Assembly: GCA_003550325.1 (NCBI GenBank)
Contig: QKWP01001959.1
Location: forward strand, 22,500-86,499
Length of the DNA: 64,000 bases
Source of the DNA: Gigaspora rosea
Lineage: Eukaryota; Glomeromycota; Glomeromycetes; Diversisporales; Gigasporaceae
Reading direction: 5' to 3'
How positions within the stretch are numbered: the first letter of the stretch is position 1; each line of letters starts with the position of its first letter. A program made the position numbers and the translations under genes. The notes below the pieces were generated by a model. The model did no database searches, was not told the DNA's origin, and saw only the letters and a program-made list of their open reading frames with translations. Below, piece after piece: positions 24,809 through 38,296 of the stretch.

Positions 24809-27612
24809 TAACGGTTACTGATTATATATAATAATTAGTATAATTTAAGTTGGATTTTTTTCATAGAAAACAAATATAATAAATCTTTTTTCGAAGAAGC
24901 AAAAGGCAATCATTTTTTACCAAGAAATATCCATGTATATAATATAATAAATATAATACGATAGGAAATCCACTTTTATATATAAAAAACATAATATTTC
25001 ACCCTAGCAACTCGGGTTTCACCCTGCTCTACTATTATTATGTATGCGAAATCGAGCAACCATGAGGTCTATAAAAATAATATAGCATAAAGCACATTTC
25101 ATTTAGGACATTGAATCTATATAACTTGACGAAAAAATATCTTTTATTTATCTTTTATTAAAATAAACGTTATGGAGAAAGAATAAAATGTTATCACATG
25201 ATAAGTGATCAATTTCTATTTTCTAATGTACAATTTACAACTTTCTAAAATCCAAAAAAATAAAGGAAGCTACATGTCTCTATGTCTTAATATCTCAACC
25301 GTATTGATGAGTGAAATACCTCCGATTCAAAATAAAAAGACTCAGATAAATGTCTTAATATTTCAACACGTATTGATGAGTTAAATATCTCGGAATTATT
25401 CCTTTCGAACACCTTGCCAAACATTTGAAACGCGTACAAGAATCCCTAGAATCAAATTCAGACATAGAAAACGAATACATCAACCAAGAAGAACAGCAAT
25501 CAAATTCAAAATAAAAAGACTCAGAGGTAATATACACGATGATAATAATATCGTTTTCTAACTTATTTCTACTGAAATGTTTCTAAAACTATGACAACCA
25601 CGTGATATAAGGTATCATAATGGTGATTTATTCGCTCTAAGAACTCTAAAAGAATTTCAGAATCTCATTAATTCCCTCCAAATACTCTTGATCATTTCTT
25701 TTTTTGACCCAAATAAAAAATTAATATCATTGAATAATAAAAAAAATTATAATAAGTAATCATAAAAAAAGAGTCTTTACACAATGATTTTTCTATTTGT
25801 AATAAAAGAGAAAATAGAATTATTCACCTAAGTCAATAGTACATTTTCGTATGAAAGACATGAGAGATCTTGTCTTATCTATATAACTTTTAAAATATGC
25901 TTTACACTAAATCACGAATCTTGTAATTATATCTATTGACTTTCACTCTAAAAAAAAAAATAGTTCAATATGTTTCAACATCATACGTGGTTTGTGTCAA
26001 ACATGTATCTTATTCATCATTAAATCTCTGAGCAACACAAACGGACGAGATCATTGACAACTGAGAAGAATGTTCACTGCTATCACTGCTAAAACACTTA
26101 ATGACTTGACATAACTTTGTAAAAAAAACTTACTCTAGATGGTACAAATATCGCAATATCACACCTAGTTCTTCAATATTACGGCCTCGTCGTAATAAAT
26201 ATTGAATAAATTAATTAGTGAATAGAATTTCGATCACACTTTGCCATTTTTTCGAATATAAAATTCGAAAAGAATGGCAACAAAAATAGCTTAAACTTTC
26301 TTTTTACAAATTCTTGACTTGAAAAGGTATTTATTTAAAAAGATCCTTCATGGTTTTTGAAAATTTCAAAGTATGTTTTGATAATAAAAATTATCCTTGT
26401 TGTTCTTTATTCCTTGTAATTCATTATATGCTTTTACATATGGTGTTTTTACATTAAGTTTATATATTTTGATAAGAAACCCTTTTTAGAATGCATCGAA
26501 AAACCTATTTATATTTTTTTTCAAAACTTGCTTTATTTCAGTATAAAATGTAGATGATACATATTGTGAATCCAGTTTGATTGACTTAGCCTCTATGAAT
26601 TCAAGTTTTAATTTTGACTCAGTCTCGAGTCAGCAATATTAGATTGTATGATTTAAGGACCGAGATCGCGATCCCAATGGGCCGATTAACATCCCTAATA
26701 CTGTATCAATATACAAATTTATTATTTAATCTTATTTCTTTTTATAACTAGATAATCGCATTTCGCATGACTGACGTGAGATAATATCACGAGATAAATA
26801 AAATGTATGTCTCGTGAAACATTTCGCTACATGATCTCGCGTGCGATGTGCGAAATGTATGCTGGGTTTATCACTGGTTTATTTCGCTAATGGTAGTTAA
26901 ATCATCAAAATCGGCCCAGTAAAACTAATAAGTAAACCTTCTTTGGCTCCCAGTTAAAAGTTGTAGAGCTCATTTTTCTGATTCTCAACATGAACATTTC
27001 AATGAGAAGTGCTGATAATAATAATTGTTGAGATTATGTTTCTTTAGGTGAATAATTAATGAAATCTCGAGATACAGTATATAGTTACGAACTTCCGTCC
27101 AATGAATTCCATTCAGTTAAACTGTGACGAAAATCAAACAGTTCAGTGACATTTTAACCACAGGGAACTATTATACTTTCAGTTATCTTCAAGATCCAGT
27201 GAAAGGTCAATTTAATTAATGAATTAAGTCTCTAATATCGTTTTATTTGTAAAAACTTTAGTAATAATTTGAGATTTGTGTTCCGTAAACACTCGGACAC
27301 GGGAAAATTGCGTCCTTTAAAAATCGCATGGGCGATTCCGAAATAACGTCCCAAAATAACCATACATTAATGTCACGTGTATAGTTTAATTTTTTTGATC
27401 TCATAACTGATAATACCTTATAATACTGAATTCAAAAATAACGCCCATGGGCGTACGTTATTTCGGTAATAAGATGGAAATTATGTACTATCATTGTTAC
27501 GTACCTGTAACTAGTAATCTGTATTACGTAACACCGATCAAACCGTTTACATATTTATATATAGAAGTTCACACAAATTATCCGGATTTTTTAAAATTTC
27601 ACTTTATAATAT
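24809..27612. other. Long intergenic region with decayed sequence
   Basis: No intact gene. At 25280-25525 a segment ending in CAAATTCAAAATAAAAAGAC is partly duplicated in tandem; within it a short plus-strand frame HLAKHLKRVQESLESNSD runs to a stop and may be a gene relic. At 26750-26865 an inverted repeat rich in CATTTCGC and CGAGAT is visible. At 26665-26700 a TAGGGATGTTAATCGGCCC-type end (minus strand) looks like a lone hAT-like terminus. At 27330-27475 two inverted copies of CCGAAATAACGT flank the putative TMEM94 promoter. Confidence 0.45.
27374..27379. promoter_or_regulatory. CACGTG box upstream of TMEM94
   Basis: A CACGTG hexamer about 235 bp before the start codon, between two inverted CCGAAATAACGT motifs. 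Only the consensus supports a role. Confidence 0.3.
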
Positions 27613-30600
27613 ATGGAAGACGATTCTGATCCCTTTGAAACTCCACAAGAAAATAATGTAAAATCACAAAAACAATCTGATTTACTTCCACATGATCCTT
27701 CAAGTAGCTCTAAATCTATCTCTGAATGTTCTAGTCCATTATCTGAAACTCGTTTAAATGCTTCAATTTCTGACATAACTCAGCTAAAATTGAATAAATC
27801 ATCAGAAGATGAAGAAGAGTACATGATTGAATTAAAATTGAACAAAGGCAATAATATGCGTTATTACACTTATGATGAAGAGGTACCGGAGTTGCCAAGT
27901 GACTTGGTAATTAATGAAGAAAGTAGTACTTCAGGATCAAAAAATCGTGGTCTCTCAAGCGATCAAGCATTAGAGTAAGTTTTTTTTTCATCTATTTGCC
28001 TTACCTTTTACAATCATATTTATGCAATCTTGTTTATAACATTTATAGAAAATTGATCAAAGTAACAAATGACATTCTTGCTGAACACGATTCACCATTG
28101 CAAACGAACAAGGGTATGTTCTCTTCATACGTGTTCTGTGATCGTTTTAATTTGTTTCAATTTGTTCTAATTTGTTCTAATTTATTTCAATTTGTTTCAA
28201 TTTGGTTCAATTTATTTCAATTTGGTTCAATTTGTTATAATTTAGTTCTTCATGAATTCTTGATCCGTCCAGACACTATTCTTGCTTTATTGTCGGTTGT
28301 TATTTTGGTTGCTTTTTATATATATGGCTTCATAATTAATAATCCCTATCAATATCGCTTAAATACGATTTTGTTTGAAGCATTTGTTATTTTTGCATTT
28401 TTAGCATTCAATGGGTTTCTATATATTAGAGAAAAAAAGCTAATCTCTTTGGAAATTAACGAACGTACAAAAAATATTATTAATCAATTAAAACAAAGTG
28501 GATTGAATACTATTCAGGTATTATTTATATATTTCATTAATTCATTAATACTGGTAATTAATTATCTCAAACACTTTTAATCATATAATTTAATAAATTT
28601 TTTACTCAATCTATTTAGGATATTAAAATTCCTTTTGTTCCATCACTCACAGTTGCTAAAGTTGTACGTGATGGATTTGTACGAAATTTTCCTGCAACTT
28701 TATTGGTAGAAGGTGATATTGTGGAAATGTTATATGGTGATGTTGCTCCATGTAAAATGAAATTAATCTCTAATAACATCCCAAAAGAATTTTCTACAAA
28801 ACAATTGGAAGTATCTCAAGTTTTTAAACCTTCATTTTTTGACGGAATGTCTTCAAAAGATTTATGGGAGCAACACATTAAAAATAAAGGAAGATATCAA
28901 TTTGTCCTTTTGGAAACTCCTTGGGAAAATTGTTTAAGAGCTGTATTTAAACAAAAGCGACCTGCAACAATTATTGCAAAACAAGCAGAGGTTTTGGAGC
29001 GTGTCTTTCTTTATAAGTCAATATTCGGCATGCTTGGTTTAACTTTCGTAATTAATCTTATAAGATATATATTAATTGAAGTGATAGGAAATTATCATTA
29101 TGATCAAGCTTTTGAAATATTGTTAGTGTTGCCAATATATTCTATCATTCCGATAATACCATTAGCATTTCCAATTTTATGGATTATTACGCGTAGCTTT
29201 GCAAATGCCACTCTTTTGGTTTTATTTGAAGCCTTACAGACATCAAAAACGGAATATGAAGAATATGATGAAATGGATGAATTTGATGCTGATGCACCTC
29301 CACCTACGAAAAATGTTCAGATTGATAGAGGTTTATTACTTAATAACTTAATATACTTAATATACCTAATACTTTTAAATTTTTATACAGTAACATTATA
29401 ATATATATATTTATATATTTATTTATATTGACAGCTGCTGTATGGAATAAATTTAAACATTTATTTACTGCACGAGATGGCGAATTACTTTATCGTTCAA
29501 CAAACTTGTTTGAATCACTTGGAAGTGCTACGGTTATTTGTTCACTTGACCGTGAAGGTACTATTTCATCGGTATGTCATTATTTACAGAGTTACATAAT
29601 AAATTGGGAGTTTTTTTTTTTATCAAAACTCATTGATAGAATTAAATTATAGCCTTTTGGTAAGTCTTAACAACAATAATTTTATTATACTTATTTTGCA
29701 ATAATTAACTATTTATTTAATATTTATTTAATATTAATTTATTTAATATTAATTTATTTAATATTAATTTATTTAATATTAATTTATAAAACTTAAGCAT
29801 CGGTTGATCAAATTTTGTTTCCAAACGAAGAAGAAGATATAACAGTTCTTGACATAGCGGAGGATCCAAGTACTTCTTTTCGTGTTAAATTTGAGGATCA
29901 AGACTGGGATCAACATTTATCGTATGTTAAAAAAGAAACTTTTTTAATTTATTACTGTTTATTATTTACATTTGTCATAATTTTTCAGTCGTCTTAAGCC
30001 TCTTGGTCTTAATCTTTTGTTAAATACAAATTGTGGTGTTTTACAAGGACGAAAACGTGCTGATCAGCATAGAAAAAATTCTAGCTTTCAGATTAATGCC
30101 AAAATAAATCCTGCAAGACAATGTAGGTCAATATCATATAATAATATTTATTTTATTTATTTACGTTCAAAATCATATATAAATGAACTTTTCTAAATTT
30201 ATAATATAGCATGTTTGTGCCGCCTTGGTAAAGAAATTGGATTCACCGATGATGCTCTTCAATCTTTTAAAAAAAGAAAGGAAATATTTGTAAATTCGCC
30301 ATGCCATCCGTCGTTAAAAGAGCGTATGGCAAAAGATCAATGGGAAGTTCCTAGCATGATTTCTTCGATTTATGAAGAACTTAACTCAGGTTTTTTTTTC
30401 TTTATCTTTAATGAATTATTTTATAAAATTTGCATTTTTATTTATTTATTTTTTTACTTTATTTTTTTACTTTATTTTTTTTTTTATTTATTATTTGTTA
30501 GGAAGTTGCCAATTATTATCTGATGGGAATTTGGAGATGGTACTTGATAACTGTTCAGATTACTGGAATGGCCAGGGGCTGCAATCTATGAGCGAAGTGG

Positions 30601-33200
30601 TTAGTTAATGTTATTATTAAAGTTTTTTTTTTTTTTTTGAATATAAAAATATGATTACATATAGTAATTTATTTAATATACGTAGATTGAAAATAAGATT
30701 TATGATTTTTATCAAAATGCCATAATTAATGACATGCAATGTATTGCGTATGCATATCGTCCAATAAATGTTGTAAATGGAAATAAAATCCCATTTTTAA
30801 ACCCGACGTCTTCTGATTCAGGTGATACTTATATTGTATTGCCAATTCCACCAGAGGCTGAATTTATAACTGATCCTGAAGATGATGATCTTTCCAGATC
30901 TCAATTGATTAGATTATATCGCTTGAAACATGGCTTATTGGAAGCAAATCTTCATGATTTTTCTTTTGATCAAGATAATGTAACTTCTCAAGATATAGAT
31001 TCATTTTATCAAGAAGCTATACAGGGTCAGATTTTCTTGGCAATGGCAACACTTTGTCATCAACCTAAACCAGTTAGTTTTTTCTTTAAACATTGGAGGT
31101 AGTTTAAAATCTTTAAATTTACAATTATATCTATATATGCTAGGATGTATGTAACTTTATCGAAGACCTTAGATTAGCTGGCATTCGATTTGTTTTTTTT
31201 TCTCCCACTGGTGAAAGAGAAAGCAAAGGTTTGATAAATTTTTAGTATTCCTCAATTTAAATATTACAATAACAATATATTAATTACCTTAAATTACAAA
31301 TTTAAAGCATATGCTGAGAGACTTGGTCTTGAGACTGATTGGAATACTTGTATTTTGCTTTCTTCCCCTGGCGATGAAAATTCCTTTGCAGATGGTTATC
31401 TAGAATCTCATGACATAAAAGCTCGTCTTCCACGTGGGATCATTAATATAAGGGACCATTTAATGGTATTAAAATTTTTTGGAGGTTTTTTCATTCAATA
31501 TTCATGAATTTATTAATGTTGTATTAATGTTGTATTTTTGTATTTTAAAGGAAACAGACGACATTCCATTACAAGTATCCTTATTCTCAGAGTGCACACC
31601 AGATACAACAAAAGAGATGATTAGAATATTTCAAGAATACGGAGAGGTTGTGTGTTGCGTTGGAAGCGCATTGAACGCTTTTAATACACATAACTTTGCA
31701 GTGGTATGAATTTGATTGTACTCACATATATAAAATAATATAATGCAAATATTTTAGGTTTTTTTTCATGCGTGATTTTTTGATCACATTCAGGCAGATG
31801 TAAGTGTTGCTATTGAACCTATGTACACACGTGAAAGGCGGTCTCCTATGGCACTTGGTGCTGCGCTCACGACTTTACCATGTGGCCTATTTATGTATAA
31901 TGATACGAGTCTTTATGCTCTCACCGATATAATACGTGAATCCAGACGATTAATTAATGGTCTGAGAATGGTAAATTATGATTTATTTATTTATTTATTT
32001 ATTTTAATCATAAATTCTTAAGTATTAATTATAATATTTTTTATAGGGAGTGTCATTTTTGTGTGGCACATATCTTTCTATCTCACTCTTATTTTTGTTA
32101 TCTTATTGCTTTTGTCTACCGCCAATATTTGCCGGATATCAAATATTATGGGTTACATGCATTATTTCGCCTATGCTAGCACTTTCATTTCTCTTTAGTC
32201 CTCATGTCGCAGATACTATGACAACAATGACAGGTTCGGTATTGTTAAATGATTCCTTAATTAAAAATTATAATTTTATTAATAGCAATATATGTGTACA
32301 TATACTACAGTTAAGAATATCGATCATCTTCCCGATTTGCCAAGATTTATATTTTATTTCCTATTAAGATTTTCATTGCCAATATTAATGTCTCTTTGCA
32401 TGTTTATTACGTATGTAAATTTTATAAATATTTGATATCCTACTTGTTCTTATTAATTAATATACTTTTCAGGTATCTATCTTATTTTGGTGAGGTATCA
32501 TTATTCAGATCTTTTGGAAATGATGGATGGTTAAGATGGTCTTATGAACAACAATGGGTACTTATATATGCACAAAATTGCACATTGGTTGCATTTGTAT
32601 GGTCTTTGGGTATGGATAGACTTTAAATTTATTATTATTCTTTTTTTTAAAAGTTATCTAATTATTTTATTATGTAATTTTGGATGTACTTTTAAGTTTG
32701 TATATCGTGTACTTTTGTAAACCGCACGTTACCTTTACATAAATTCAATCCATTGTCGAATCGCGTATGGATTTATGCTTTTATTGCAAGGTATTATTTG
32801 AATTATGTTACTATTATTTCTCAATTATTTTAATTATTTTAAAATTGTTATACTGACATTTGGAAATTTTCAAAACTAAATAGCATAATTTTGCAAGCGA
32901 TATTTACCGCGATATCATTATTGCTAGGACCAACAATATTATTATTTAAAGTACCCTACTATATTTACTTAATTGTGTTGTTGGCACCAATAATAATTTT
33001 CATACCGGTACAGGAGTTGGTTAAAATGCATGATAAAAATGAATATGATAGGTTTCAAAAAAGATCAAAATTGTTATTCAAGTATGTATGCTTTAAATTT
33101 TAAATGATTTTTAAGCATTAAAATAATCAATACAACTTTTATTAATGTCTTTCCTTTCTGATAAATCAGTACTAAATTAGGAATGCATTCTCCGGTTTAG
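27613..33200 (+). CDS. TMEM94: TMEM94-like P-type-ATPase-related membrane protein
   Basis: Homologue of animal TMEM94 (ERMA), reported as an ER magnesium-uptake P-type ATPase. About 20 exons give about 1,250 residues. An acidic, Ser-rich N-terminus precedes two membrane helices (LALLSVVILVAFYIYGF, FEAFVIFAFLAFNGFLYI). Then come the actuator-like segment with LLVEGDIVEM and VLLETPWENCLRAVF and two more helices. The phosphorylation-site region reads VICSLDREG, where canonical P-type pumps have DKTG. Next are DQDWDQHLS, LKPLGLNLLLNT, LCRLGKEIGFT and VLDNCSDYWNG. The hinge region follows with SECTPDTTKEMIRIFQEYGE and ADVSVAIEP. About six C-terminal helices follow, and the protein closes with KLGMHSPV, matching the vertebrate end. 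The final exon (33170-33200) is only 31 bp. The start ATG follows an AT-rich leader. Whether it pumps Mg2+ in this fungus is unknown. Confidence 0.9.
29690..29795. repeat. Intronic tandem repeat
   Basis: Repeats of TTTATTTAATATTAA in an intron of the TMEM94-like gene. Confidence 0.8.
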
Positions 33201-33509
33201 TTTATGTTCAAACTTAATATTATAAAATTATAACATTATAAAATTATAAAATAAGTGAACTGTCATTTACATTTACTGATAGGAATTTATCATTTGTACT
33301 TGTAACAAAGCATGTATTTATTTATGTACTTTTGTAAATTGGATTATTGAGGCGAAAATAAAAGAAATTTATTCGCTAAATTTGGACTATGACTAGAGTA
33401 AATAAACTCTGCATTCGCGCTCATATGGTATATATTATGTCGATTGTAACGTCTGTACAGTACAGTACCGATATGCATGATAGAAATACCGGTAGACAGA
33501 CAGTAGATA

Positions 33510-33963
33510 CAGGGCCAGTGATTTTCTGCGGTGACAAAATCAAAATTATGTGGTGACAGAATTTAAATTATGTGATGTGATGTGAACCATATTTGCCAAA
33601 TTATGTGCGATTCTGCGGTATATTTGGCCAAATTATTTGCGATTCTGTGGCATGCTTACGAAATTATGTGTAATTCTGTGTTATACATAAACTAAAATTT
33701 GTCGGAACTTTCTGGACTTTGTTTCGAAAAAATTTTCATGACCTTGCTCGTAATTTGAGTTCATTAAAATTCTACGTCGGGAGATACCGGATCTGTTAGA
33801 TTTTATATATCGACTTGCCAATAAATTGGCAAATTATGTGACAATTCTTATAAATTTGCATATTGTGTGCTATTCTGCGGTGATAAACACCAAATTATGT
33901 GATATAGGCGTATTTATGTGAATTCTGTGGTATTATGTGAAACACATAAAATCACTGGCCCTG
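33510..33963. mobile_element. hAT-like MITE with repetitive interior
   Basis: A 454-bp element with perfect 16-bp termini CAGGGCCAGTGATTTT and a perfect 8-bp target duplication AGTAGATA (33502-33509, 33964-33971). The interior is largely made of degenerate copies of one unit (AAATTATGTG followed by ATTCTGCGGT), running one way in the left part and reading inverted from the right end. It ends 142 bp before the STOML2 start codon. Confidence 0.92.
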
Positions 33964-34105
33964 AGTAGATAGCGATCGAACATTTAAATCACATGATTTT
34001 CATGCGTATTTTTTTTTTGAGATAAGATTATCTAGAATCTTAATCACATGATAGTGCCCTTTTATCTGCCATCAATGTCAGTCACGAAAGCATTCAATTT
34101 TTGCC

Positions 34106-35875
34106 ATGACTACTCTGGCATCTCGTTTACTTTTAAAATTACCTCCAAGCCAAACACCATTATTATCTCTTTCAGCAAAAAGATATGCTCCGGTATTTTA
34201 TTTGCTGAGCCAATTTCAACATTTCAACATGCCCGAATTTTCAAAGCCAAAAAATCTCAAGTTTTATAAATCTTTTCACAGCGAATATCCAATATACTCC
34301 ACTTGAATCAGAAAGTATATAACTCATATGGAAATAGTGACGAATATGGGCTTCTTGGCCCATTTCCAGAAACTCGAAAACTACCTCGAAACACAGTGAG
34401 CATCTTTCGATTCAAAAGTGTAGGACCTAAATTAATTGTTGTTAATAGTATATTTTTGTAGCTTATCAATTTCGTTCCACAACAAGAAGCGTGGATTATA
34501 GAACGATTTGGAAAGGTTTTTTTTTTTTTTGTAAACACTTTGTATCAAATTTTTTCTTTTAAAGAGAATAATACCTATTTAGTGAAAATTATTAGTTTGA
34601 TCGACTTTTACAACCAGGTCTGGCCATTGTGATTCCATTTATCGAACGAATAAAGTACGTTAAGAGTCTTAAAGAAATTTGTTTAAACATTCCAACTCAA
34701 AGTGCTATAACGCAAGGTTTGATAATCTATCAAATTTATGTAAATTGAGAGAACATCTCGTTTATTCACAATCTGATCTTGATTTCTTTTTTATCCAGAC
34801 AATGTTACACTAGAACTTGATGGTGTATTATATATAAAAGTCGTTGACCCATACAAGGTATCAAACTCTTATTCATATATTATCTGAAATTCTTTGAAAA
34901 TTTGTCTCTGTTTTCATATAAATTTTATAGGCGTCTTACGGTGTTGAAGACGCTGAGTATGCAATTGCACAATTGGCCCAGACAACAATGCGAGCCGAAA
35001 TTGGTCAAATGACCTTGGACAGGACATTAGCGGAGCGCTCTCATTTAAATGCAAATATAGTTGATGCAATTAATAGTGCTTCAGATGCTTGGGGTGTTAG
35101 ATGTTTAAGATACGAAATACGTTAGTAAAATTCTTAATATATATGCATACATATTCATATTGAAATTAATCTAAATATATTTCTTCTGATAAGGTGATAT
35201 TAAACCACCTGAAAAGGTTGTACAATCTATGCATTCTCAGGTATCTGCTGAGCGGTCCAAAAGGGCTGCCATTTTAGATTCTGAAGGTCCGTCATTATAT
35301 TTGATCATGATTTTTAACCTTTGTAGATTATGAAACATATTTGAATTTAATTTTAGGTGCGAGACAAGCTGCTATTAATGTTGCGGAAGGTACAAAAGAA
35401 TCTGTGATATTGGCTTCAGAGGCTGAAAAGGCTGAACAAATAAACAAAGCGTCCGGTAAATCTAATTCTTTTAATTAGTATTGATTTCATTTAATGTTTA
35501 ATAACTTATCTATGTTTTTTTTGTCAGGTGAGGCCGAGGCTATTCTTCTTCGTGCTAATGCTACTGCTGAAGGTATTCGGCAAATTGCTTTGGCTATAGA
35601 ATCGAAACACGGTCCTGACGCAGTTTCGCTCACCGTGGCTGAAAAATATGTAGAGGCCTTTGGACAACTCGCTAAACAAAACAATTCTATAATTGTGCCA
35701 GCTTCTGTTAGCGATGCTGGATCAATGATTGCTCAGGTATCCATAAGGATTATTTGTTTTCATTGTCTTTGTTGGCAAATTGTTTACCCTTTTTTTTTGT
35801 TTATTATATTAGGCTTTGTCTATATATAGTACTGTTTCGAAACGAGATAAATTAATCCCTCAAAAAGGTGAATAA
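34106..35875 (+). CDS. STOML2: Mitochondrial stomatin-like protein 2
   Basis: SPFH/prohibitin-family scaffold of the mitochondrial inner membrane; in animals it organises cardiolipin-rich microdomains and associates with prohibitins and proteases. Exon 1 (34106-34191) codes for an Arg/Leu/Ser-rich presequence (MTTLASRLLLKLPPSQT) typical of matrix or inner-membrane targeting. After a short intron, exon 2 leads to GLLGPFPETRKLPRNT. The SPFH domain follows: LINFVPQQEAWIIERFGKF, DRLLQPGLAIVIPFIERI, LDGVLYIKVVDPYKASYGVE and QTTMRAEIGQMTLDRTLAER. The alanine-rich coiled coil (GEAEAILLRANATAEGIRQI) and PASVSDAGSMIAQALSIYS close it. Length is about 370 residues, as expected. In longer exon-1 frames a stop appears, so the GTATTT donor after ...RYAP is required. 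This is the clearest identification in the window. Confidence 0.93.
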
Positions 35876-36129
35876 AAATATCAATTATAGTTGAAGAATT
35901 GAAATTTTTAAATCGAAGCTTTACAATAAAGATGTGTAAATAATCACATGATATTAAATTTTAATAAACACAAACGACAGTCTTATGTTGTAAATTTAAA
36001 TTATACAGCATATATATTATGCTATTTAACAGAAATAACAACTTAACAATTTATGTTTATCGGATGTTTAAGCAATGTTAAACTTATCTTATAAACGTCA
36101 AAATTGCCAACAAATATAATAAAAACCTA

Positions 36130-36800
<671 letters not shown>

Positions 36801-37001
36801 AAGATTTTAAAACCAAATCTGAACCTAAACCAAACTAACTAACAATAATATGAAATCATTAAAGAAATAACAAAAATCAGATGATTTTTTAGAAAAGAAA
36901 AAGAATAAAAAAGTTAAAATTATATATAAAGAATCTGATCAAATATATATTTAGAAAAAGAAAAAGGGAGTAAGCTTCTAATAAAAAAAAACCAATAATT
37001 A

Positions 37002-37761
37002 GAGCACTAACATTTATTAGGTAATATTTTAGAGAGTGGAAGGGTCAAGCAAAGTCTTATTTCTTTAGGTAAATTCGATTGGCTAAAATTATATATATTA
37101 CCTAGGAGTAGAAGATAAGCCTATAGATGCTGGTGAAATTAAACTATTTCACCAAATGAAATAGTGAAATAGTTTCACCAAAATTACACCAAAATTTTAT
37201 TTTGGTGAATTGGTGAAATTGGTGAAATTGGTGAATTGGTGAATTGGTGAAATTGGTGAAATTGGTGAATTGGTGAATTGTTGAATTGGTGAAATAGTAA
37301 ATTAAATTGGTGAAATGGTGAATTGGTGAAATGGTGAAATGGTGAATTGTTGAAACAGTGAATTGGTAAAATGGTGAATTTGTGAATTTGCTCAGTCCTA
37401 TAAACAGTTAATAGTTCTGATCTCAAAGTGTGCCTATAAAAACATAAAATGTAAAAACTTGAACAAAAACCTAACCGAATTCCAGGCCGAAATAATTCCA
37501 GACTCTGGAAATTCACCATTTTACTATTCCGCTATTTTACCATTCCACCAATTCACCAATTTATCATTTCACCAATTCACCCAATTCACCAATTTACCAA
37601 TTACACCAATTATACCAATTCACCAGTTACACCAGTTTCACCATTACCGATTGGTGATTGGTGAAATGGTGAAATCATTTCACCACTCTGATTTAATTTA
37701 ACCAGCATTTATAGGTAAGCCTCTATAGTAAATAAATATTAGGTAATAAATATTAGTGCTC
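37002..37761. mobile_element. Harbinger/Tourist-like MITE, family C copy 2, interrupted
   Basis: Termini GAGCACTAACATTTATTA and, inverted, GAGCACTAATATTTATTA (one mismatch in 18), with TTA on both sides. Sub-terminal sequence matches the 159-bp copy at 3024-3182. The size difference is due to a second element (37122-37713) inserted in its right half. Confidence 0.85.
37122..37713. mobile_element. Nested hAT-like MITE built of GGTGAATT units
   Basis: A 592-bp element inside the Tourist-like copy. Its ends are TATAGATGCTGGTGAAATT and, inverted, TATAAATGCTGGTTAAATT, with an 8-bp duplication GRTAAGCC (one mismatch; 37114-37121, 37714-37721). Almost the whole interior is (GGTGAATT/GGTGAAATT)n on the left and its complement (AATTCACC)n on the right, so the single strand could fold into a long hairpin. 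The long frames read as HQFTNSP-type repeats and are not genes. Confidence 0.85.
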
Positions 37762-38296
37762 TTATTGTTATAAATAATACTAAAATTGGATGATGTTAAA
37801 ATTTATATGATTACATGATGATTTTTTGTATGAACTAGTATTACTTATATTGTTAGTATTAGAGTTAAAGTTTGAGAATCTTTTTATTGATTTTATATAT
37901 AGTATATCTAAATTCCATTAAAATAATTAAAATCTGGTCATATCTATAAATAATAGAGAAATTACTCTTCTTAATAAAAATTTTCTGTTTAAATTGTTAA
38001 AATTATTTGATATTAAAATTTGTAAATTGTTGAAGTTAATTTTTTATTATTAAAAATTAATTTAAATTATATAAAATATTAATTAAAACTTAGGTTTAGG
38101 CTGCAGATAAGTATTTAGATTTACTTAGATATATGGTTAAGTTTTTATTCTTAGCATTAAATTTAAAAAAATGAAATTTTTTCGGTATTGTAAAAAGTTT
38201 CTATTAAATTTAATAAAGATAAAAGCAAGGTCTTATTTTTAACATTTAAAAAAAATATATTAATTAAACTAAACTAAATTAAATACAATAGTTGTT

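Noticed and set aside
37184-37701. Long frames reading HQFTNSP repeats on both strands
   Set aside because: They are translations of the GGTGAATT array of a MITE, not genes.
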